From a virus, in IMG/VR virus record IMGVR_UViG_3300020473_000053, positions 1 to 42,251 of that record: DNA of 42,251 nt, one strand, 5' to 3'. Under the pieces are notes generated by a model. It was not told where the DNA came from and did not search any database. It saw nothing but the letters and a program-made list of their open reading frames with translations. Position numbers and translations under genes: made by a program. Position 1 is the first letter of the stretch. Each line of letters starts with the position of its first letter. Of this stretch, positions 38,234-42,251 are shown one piece after another.

Positions 38234-38966
38234 GTCCTACACGAACACGAGGATCGCACCAGATCTCAAAACCTGCTTCTTTTGCATCTAAACAGAAAGA
38301 AACATCTTCTCCACACATATCTTGAACCTCACCAGACTCAAATACCTGCATTTTAGGTGCAAACCAAGGATATTTCATCTCTTGATGCTCAAATACACCC
38401 TTCTTAATTAATAACCAACCAAATCCAGTATAATCAACAGTAAAAGGTTTCTTTCTCTTACTAATACTTTCAATAGTTTCATGATTCATTACCCCACCAT
38501 TAGTGCGGAAATCATCTTCTTCTAACCAATGAGCAACTGATGTTGTCTTACCATCTTCAGTACAATACCAACCAGCAGCAAGATCCTTATCCATTAGGAC
38601 AACCTGCCAGAACTTATCAGAATTGAATACAATATCACTATCGATCCATAACTGCATATCATACTTTAATTGACCATCCCAAGGTAATTGATCTGGTCCT
38701 CTTAATACATTTGCACCTAAGCACTTACAACGTGCAAAGTTAACCATTGATGAATAGTCTTGACTGATTTGGATAGAACCACCAGCTTGAACTATGTCAA
38801 AACACAATTGGACAAATGCTTTTAAGAATGTGAATGAAACCCCTCTACCAGGGAGGCAGAAAACTATTGTTTTCCCCTTTACCATTTCTCTTGCAGCATC
38901 ATAGTCCCATTCGGGTTTCTTTGCTACAACAGGAGATTTAGCTTTAACTGTAAATCCTTTTGCCAT
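38211..38966 (-). CDS. GT-A-type glycosyltransferase
   Basis: 251 aa. A Rossmann-like start (GKTIVFCLPGRGVSFTFLKA), then SQDYSSMVNFARCKCLG, LPWDGQLKYDMQLWIDSDIV with the D-S-D metal/nucleotide-sugar motif at 109-111, and a C-terminal GEDVSFCLDAKEAGFEIWCD ending near H245 (RVGHEK). This layout is that of GT2-like enzymes and matches glycosyltransferase-like proteins common in marine myoviruses. Likely roles are glycosylation of virion proteins, phage DNA or a host surface component; the substrate cannot be read. It has its own sigma-70-type promoter 23-51 nt upstream and forms a three-gene unit ending at the terminator. Confidence 0.8.
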   Translation of the reverse strand: MAKGFTVKAKSPVVAKKPEWDYDAAREMVKGKTIVFCLPGRGVSFTFLKAFVQLCFDIVQAGGSIQISQDYSSMVNFARCKCLGANVLRGPDQLPWDGQLKYDMQLWIDSDIVFNSDKFWQVVLMDKDLAAGWYCTEDGKTTSVAHWLEEDDFRTNGGVMNHETIESISKRKKPFTVDYTGFGWLLIKKGVFEHQEMKYPWFAPKMQVFESGEVQDMCGEDVSFCLDAKEAGFEIWCDPRVRVGHEKTRVI

Positions 38967-38988
38967 AATCTACGTAAATTACTCTTAC

Positions 38989-39017
38989 ATCATACTCGAT
39001 TATGTATATTATGTCAA
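38989..39017 (-). promoter_or_regulatory. Sigma-70 promoter TTGACA-N17-TATGAT
   Basis: Minus strand: TTGACA at 39012-39017, 17-bp spacer, TATGAT at 38989-38994. The -35 is a perfect consensus and the -10 is 5 of 6. The start would fall near 38982, about 16 nt before the glycosyltransferase ATG. It occupies almost the whole gap after the upstream stop. Host polymerase could use it early in infection. Confidence 0.8.
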
Positions 39018-39734
39018 CTACGAATCTTTGTATACTCTTATGTTATTACAGGGGGTTAACCACCCAGTTAGTACGTATTTTGTCTCTTTTAAGGGTGGGT
39101 TTCCCCTATGTGTATGTGTAAAACCAGCAGGCCATATTAAGGCAGTATTCTTTACAGGTTTAATTCTCATACTCTGATATAAGAACTCTGTTTCTCCACC
39201 TTCTTCAATATCATTAAGGTAAATCATCCATGCAAGCACTCTTTCCTTGGCATCCCACTCCATATTTTCACAATGGAACATATGATAACCTTGGGTTGGT
39301 TCAGTTTTCTGTAAAATCGTTGCCCCACTCATCCATTTCAGACCTTTCATGGTAGGAAACTCTTTAACATACTTTTTAAGGCACTTATTAACTAATAATT
39401 CAGAGATTTCGTTACAGACATCTCTAAAGAACGGATCCATTAAGAACTGGTGATCACTCTTTTGGTCTTCAATACGTTCTACCCACTGTGGACGTTCCTC
39501 TATTAGGTTAATAATAAAGTCTAATGATTCTTCGGGTAAAATATTATCATATGCTCTAATAAATGTTTCTGCTTCGTCTTTTTTTGGTTTCGTACCCTCA
39601 ACTAATTTGGATTCTGGTGGAACATATTCCTCATCCACTATAGACCGAGGTACTACGTGCCCCTTATCATTTACGAGCAATTGCGATTTTTCTCCAAATC
39701 CTTTTCCCATCGAGGTGCGTTCCCGTATTTTCAT
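39018..39734 (-). CDS. 2OG-Fe(II) oxygenase, prolyl/lysyl-hydroxylase-like
   Basis: 238 aa. The C-terminal half has the double-stranded beta-helix pattern: GYHMFHCENMEW (H154 and E156 as an H-x-E variant of H-x-D), RVLAWMIYLNDIEEGGETEF, and GFTHTHRGN with distal H207 or H209 followed by KYVLTGW, where K219 may bind 2-oxoglutarate. The family hydroxylates proteins or small molecules using 2-oxoglutarate, O2 and Fe(II). The target is unknown. An alternative start is the ATG at 39710 (M9): a TATAAT sits only four bases upstream of the first ATG, so transcripts from that promoter would begin at or after it. Confidence 0.82.
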   Translation of the reverse strand: MKIRERTSMGKGFGEKSQLLVNDKGHVVPRSIVDEEYVPPESKLVEGTKPKKDEAETFIRAYDNILPEESLDFIINLIEERPQWVERIEDQKSDHQFLMDPFFRDVCNEISELLVNKCLKKYVKEFPTMKGLKWMSGATILQKTEPTQGYHMFHCENMEWDAKERVLAWMIYLNDIEEGGETEFLYQSMRIKPVKNTALIWPAGFTHTHRGNPPLKETKYVLTGWLTPCNNIRVYKDS

Positions 39735-39737
39735 AGT

Positions 39738-39766
39738 ATTATACCATTAGAAATAATTTACTGCAA
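39738..39766 (-). promoter_or_regulatory. Possible sigma-70 promoter TTGCAG-N17-TATAAT
   Basis: Minus strand: TTGCAG at 39761-39766 (3 of 6 to consensus), 17-bp spacer, perfect TATAAT at 39738-39743. It overlaps the end of the 164-aa gene. The predicted start near 39731 falls at the first ATG of the next gene, implying either a leaderless message or use of the internal ATG at 39710. Confidence 0.45.
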
Positions 39767-40241
39767 TTACACAACGAGTTTTTTCGTCCGTACACGTTGT
39801 GCTGTGATGCCATTGAGTACCATCAAACACTACAAGACGGTTTGCAACACTCTGAACCTTTGTACCATCATCAAAACCTGTATATCCGTCATTGGTATTC
39901 AGATATAATAAAGCAGCATTGTGTGGAAATAAAGTATCTTGATGAGATTCGTGCACAACTTGCTTACCTTGATTCACATACATCAAGAATCGGGCACGAA
40001 CTAACGACTTCATATCAAGAGCATTTAATAACGGCACTATTTTATTAAACATCGGACTTTCCTTTTCACACTGAGTGCCATTATAGAGACTGTGAACAAA
40101 ATAAAATTCACCAACTCTATCGTCTGCATGAGTACCTACAGCATCTTGATACATCCACATGAAACCAGAACCCATAACGAGATCTCGTAGTTCATTAAAA
40201 TACTCTTCATCTAAAAAGTCGTCTATAACTTGCTTTTCCAT
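39747..40241 (-). CDS. 2OG-Fe(II) oxygenase-like protein (164 aa)
   Basis: Residues 97-102 read HESHQD, giving an H100-x-D102 iron pair. Strand NAALLYLNTNDGYTG follows, then VFDGTQWHHSTTC with distal H145/H146, and TRCVIAVNYF with R156 as the likely 2-oxoglutarate-binding arginine. This set is complete and in order for a 2OG-FeII oxygenase of the small phage type. The substrate is unknown. Its ATG overlaps the 58-aa gene's stop (TAATG), with GGAGAT as ribosome-binding site. Confidence 0.82.
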   Translation of the reverse strand: MEKQVIDDFLDEEYFNELRDLVMGSGFMWMYQDAVGTHADDRVGEFYFVHSLYNGTQCEKESPMFNKIVPLLNALDMKSLVRARFLMYVNQGKQVVHESHQDTLFPHNAALLYLNTNDGYTGFDDGTKVQSVANRLVVFDGTQWHHSTTCTDEKTRCVIAVNYF

Positions 40242-40417
40242 TAATATGATGCATCTCCATATAACTCAGATTCATCTGCTTCTAACATCTCAATTGACTC
40301 TATGTAATCACTATTATACTCCATATTCATTCTATTCCAAATGAAATCAAATTCATCTTCAGTAAGTAACTTAAAGATACACTTATCTTTATAATAAATG
40401 TGATAATACTTGTTCAT
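40241..40417 (-). CDS. Small acidic protein (58 aa), paralogue of the 56-aa protein
   Basis: Begins MNKYYHIYYKDKCIFKLLTE and continues DEFDFIWNRMNMEYNSDY with an acidic end (EMLEADESELYGDASY). It shares the Y-x-I-Y-x-x-x-K-x-I-F-x-x-L-T-x-D-E pattern with the protein at 38063-38233. Start overlaps the upstream oxygenase stop (ATGA) and its own stop overlaps the next oxygenase start (TAATG), so it is embedded between two oxygenases. Function unknown. Confidence 0.78.
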   Translation of the reverse strand: MNKYYHIYYKDKCIFKLLTEDEFDFIWNRMNMEYNSDYIESIEMLEADESELYGDASY

Positions 40418-41052
40418 TTTATAAACCCCTTAGACCCATCAAATCCAAAAAACTGTGCCATACACCATCTTCCATTCTTTTTACCTGTATCAGTATTCTT
40501 CATTTTAACTTCATCTACAGAATGCCTTATAAAAGCAGGAAATATAGCAGTTCTATTATGTTTTACTTCTATTGTCTTATCATAGGTATCAAAGTGTAAA
40601 TCACCACCAGTAAATTTCTTTGGTTCTCTATAGAACCATGTAAGTGCAGTAATAAACCCTTCATCTATATGACTTTTATATTCTTCTGCATTCTCATAAT
40701 ATGATATCATTGTATTATAATCATTCACAATTAAATTAGAATAATACCAAGAGAAATCTTTATTACTTCTCTCTGCCATTCTTACATCTAACATAAGTTG
40801 CTGTACCTTTGGGTTTACAGACAATATGTTAGAAAATGTTGGTTTAGTATATGTTTCATCTAAAAAGATAGTCTTATTATTTTTTAAGATTACTCCATTC
40901 TCTTCTGCAGATCCTCCTTGTATAGGATCTAATAACTTATCATCGTAACAAAGGAAATCTAATTCTTCCCATATCAAATCCATTTCTAATGGATCAAACA
41001 TTTCATCAATTACAAGATATGGAAATTTTTCATCATAATAACTTACATTCAT
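40414..41052 (-). CDS. 2OG-Fe(II) oxygenase (212 aa)
   Basis: N-terminal helix-rich part, then YKSHIDEGFITALTWFYREP with the H128-x-D130 pair, FTGGDLHF, AIFPAFIRHSVDEV with distal H177, and GRWCMAQFFGF with R195. All four expected active-site residues can be placed in the right order, so it is probably active. This arrangement is typical of the phage 2OG-FeII oxygenases of the 2OG-FeII_Oxy superfamily. Substrate unknown. It is coupled by TAATG to the upstream AbrB-like gene and by ATGA to the downstream 58-aa gene. Confidence 0.85.
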   Translation of the reverse strand: MNVSYYDEKFPYLVIDEMFDPLEMDLIWEELDFLCYDDKLLDPIQGGSAEENGVILKNNKTIFLDETYTKPTFSNILSVNPKVQQLMLDVRMAERSNKDFSWYYSNLIVNDYNTMISYYENAEEYKSHIDEGFITALTWFYREPKKFTGGDLHFDTYDKTIEVKHNRTAIFPAFIRHSVDEVKMKNTDTGKKNGRWCMAQFFGFDGSKGFIK

Positions 41053-41219
41053 TAATCTTCACTAATAATAATTTCACTACCATCTGTTTTAAAACTTATT
41101 ATGGTATCTTCATACCAACTTTGATCATTTATAATCCATTCAGGTATTTTTAGATAGTATTCCCCTGTCACTGTATCAACTTCAATCTGTGATTTTAAGT
41201 CTTCAGGTGTTCTACGCAT
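41052..41219 (-). CDS. AbrB-like small protein (55 aa)
   Basis: Sequence MRRTPEDLKSQIEVDTVTGE, then YYLKIPEWIINDQSWYEDTI and an IISE end. The V-D...G-x-Y-x-L-x-I-P-E-x-(I/L)...W-x-(E/D)-D-T-(I/L)...(D)G-x-x-I-I pattern resembles the swapped-hairpin AbrB/SpoVT fold, known from DNA-binding regulators and antitoxins. I chose the ATG at 41219 because a TATAAT -10 box lies at 41241-41246, so a message would start near 41234. A longer frame reaches a TTG at 41252, 33 nt upstream, but that lies upstream of the predicted start. No good ribosome-binding site decides it. Confidence 0.65.
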   Translation of the reverse strand: MRRTPEDLKSQIEVDTVTGEYYLKIPEWIINDQSWYEDTIISFKTDGSEIIISED

Positions 41220-41240
41220 TCTAATATATTCTGTTTTTCC

Positions 41241-41269
41241 ATTATATATCAATTGCGATTTATTCGCAA
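41241..41269 (-). promoter_or_regulatory. Sigma-70-type promoter with inverted repeat over the -35
   Basis: Minus strand: TTGCGA (41264-41269), 17-bp spacer, perfect TATAAT (41241-41246). The -35 hexamer is also the left arm of a perfect inverted repeat TTGCGA-N5-TCGCAA (41253-41269). A protein bound there would block polymerase, so it could be an operator. The AbrB-like product immediately downstream is an obvious but unproven candidate. Confidence 0.5.
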
Positions 41270-41288
41270 CTGTTTACTATAAGCATTT

Positions 41289-42050
41289 TTACATAAAGAA
41301 TACTTGATTTATTCTATTATAATCCTTAAACATATCAAGATCTATACGTTGAGAATGTAATAGATCTGCATTGTATAATACAAATCTATTATATTTCATC
41401 TCTGCATGAAACTCTTCCTTCCACGGTGGTACATCATTATGAATAGATTCATTAATATGATTAAATCCTTCTTCTCTTGTTATCTGCCAGTGTTTTAATG
41501 GTGTTGGTATACCAAAATCATCTCTTATCTCTATACTTACTTGACCATTAAAAGAATAAAAACTTGTACCACCAGCACATTCTTCAGGTGTATTCATATA
41601 ACATACAGCACCGAATGAATTATTATCAATCCAACTTTCATGACTGTAATAATCTTGATGGGGCACGATTCCACCAGGAAACTCTATTAAGGTCTTTGTG
41701 TTTATGATATTACACATAAACCCTAGTTTATCCCACTTATCATCAAAATTACCACCTTCTCCCTTACCTCTATAATCTCCATATACCTTATCTACTAGAT
41801 CTCTAATTGTTTCTTGCAATTTATCTTTGGGTTCCCTATCGGGTAGGAACAGTCTTTCGCCAGGTAAACCAGTAATTAAACCATGAGATTCTTCTCTATC
41901 TAAACCTCTCTCTTTAATATTGGCAAAACCTTCATCATGTATTCTTTGTCGAATCTCATCGGGGTTTTTGTAAAAGTTATCGATAATCACAACTTTTTTA
42001 TCTTTTACCTCATGCACTTGTACATCAAGGTTTTCATTTGGCTCAAACAT
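41289..42050 (-). CDS. 2OG-Fe(II) oxygenase-like protein (253 aa)
   Basis: GGIVPHQDYYSHESW gives H131-x-D133, followed by FGAVCYMNTPEECAGGTSFY, then YNRFVLYNADLLHSQR with distal H232, and YNRINQVFFM with R246. The order and spacing fit the phage 2OG-Fe oxygenase type with a long insert before the last strands (DUF6445-like in my recollection). The N-terminal HEVKDKKVVIIDNFYKNPDE is a usual start for this subfamily. It is the first gene of the block. Substrate unknown. ACAGGATCACTTAAAATG offers a moderate ribosome-binding site. Confidence 0.82.
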   Translation of the reverse strand: MFEPNENLDVQVHEVKDKKVVIIDNFYKNPDEIRQRIHDEGFANIKERGLDREESHGLITGLPGERLFLPDREPKDKLQETIRDLVDKVYGDYRGKGEGGNFDDKWDKLGFMCNIINTKTLIEFPGGIVPHQDYYSHESWIDNNSFGAVCYMNTPEECAGGTSFYSFNGQVSIEIRDDFGIPTPLKHWQITREEGFNHINESIHNDVPPWKEEFHAEMKYNRFVLYNADLLHSQRIDLDMFKDYNRINQVFFM

Positions 42051-42251
42051 TTTAAGTGATCCTGTAGAGTGAAAAAATTTTCCGAAAAAAAATTTGGAAT
42101 TTAATGAAACAAAGAGCTCGCTTGGGTAACACTTTGTAGGTTAGGGTAGTTAGGCGTTTTTATACGGGGCGGCGACGGCGACCACGGACGGACGGGCAAC
42201 TGTCATATAACGAACAGGAGTAGACATACTGTCGCAATACGTCTACTTAGG
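42051..42251. other. Non-coding right edge with GC-rich patch
   Basis: No gene is supported. Next to the oxygenase start are A/T homopolymer tracts (about 42070-42100). Farther right, about 42158-42200 is a GC-rich patch with repeated CGG/GAC steps, in strong contrast to the AT-rich surroundings. Minus-strand frames here are short (the longest with an ATG is 25 codons). It may hold the upstream promoter region of the oxygenase block or the tail of an unrelated element; the window ends too soon to tell. Confidence 0.5.

Noticed and set aside
41253-41269. Inverted repeat TTGCGA/TCGCAA as a terminator of the first oxygenase
   Set aside because: The stem is only six base pairs and no T tract follows on the minus strand; overlap with a promoter makes an operator a better reading.
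42177-42251. 25-codon ATG frame and partial open frames at the right edge
   Set aside because: Too short, no ribosome-binding site and no similarity recognised; a stop lies just upstream in the same frame.
1-42251. tRNA genes, integrase, attachment sites or insertion sequences
   Set aside because: Gene-free gaps are too small for tRNAs except the right edge, where I see no cloverleaf; no transposase or integrase motif occurs in any frame considered.

Overview
The window looks like part of a T4-like myovirus genome from a marine bacterium. The structural gene order follows phage T4 (25, 6, [7 position], 8, [9-12/fibre positions], [wac position], 13, 14, 15, 16). The proteins are the long, Gly/Thr-rich versions that I associate with marine cyanophages (P-SSM2/S-PM2-like); a Pelagibacter phage of the same superfamily is the main alternative. 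The DNA is AT-rich by eye. Every gene I can support lies on the minus strand, so the biological reading direction is right to left. The host assignment is inference: no photosynthesis or other auxiliary metabolic gene is present to fix it.

Right part (about 42.05 to 37.9 kb, minus strand): a tightly coupled block of small enzymes. It encodes four separate 2-oxoglutarate/Fe(II) oxygenase-like proteins, a GT-A-type glycosyltransferase, an AbrB-like small protein and three other small proteins (56, 58 and 49 aa). Stops and starts overlap as TAATG or ATGA. Three sigma-70-type promoters with exact 17-bp spacing can be read here, the best being TTGACA-N17-TATGAT in front of the glycosyltransferase. 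A strong GC hairpin terminator closes the block directly after the 49-aa gene. About 200 bases at the far right edge carry no gene I can support and include an unusually GC-rich patch.

Middle (37.8 to 10.3 kb): a late structural block starting with a T4-type late promoter (CTAAATAA), then baseplate wedge gp25 and gp6, a 5,236-aa giant protein in the gp7 position, gp8 (preceded by a perfect TATAAATA late promoter), and a 2,518-aa DUF4815-type virion protein. A 45-aa GTG-start gene is coupled to the end of the latter. After it comes a 218-aa protein with an ADP-ribosyltransferase-like motif set and a possible capsid-targeting N-terminus.

Left part (9.7 to 0 kb): a small conserved protein, a late promoter (CATAAATA), two fibre/whisker-like proteins that both end in a DGG/NGG-x-F tail, a small coiled-coil protein, then neck and tail completion proteins gp13, gp14, gp15 and the small terminase gp16. 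Instead of the large terminase gp17, gp16 is followed by a 784-aa basic, repeat-bearing protein and a Calx-beta/SPRY-type fibre protein that runs off the left edge.

The strongest candidates for something undescribed are: (1) the putative packaged ADP-ribosyltransferase-like effector at 9681-10337; (2) a GxGY beta-repeat module inserted in neck protein gp14 and recurring in gp8 and both giant proteins; (3) an array of YPR repeats with a recurrent C-x4-H-x3-H pattern inside the giant protein; and (4) the four-oxygenase cluster with its own promoters.
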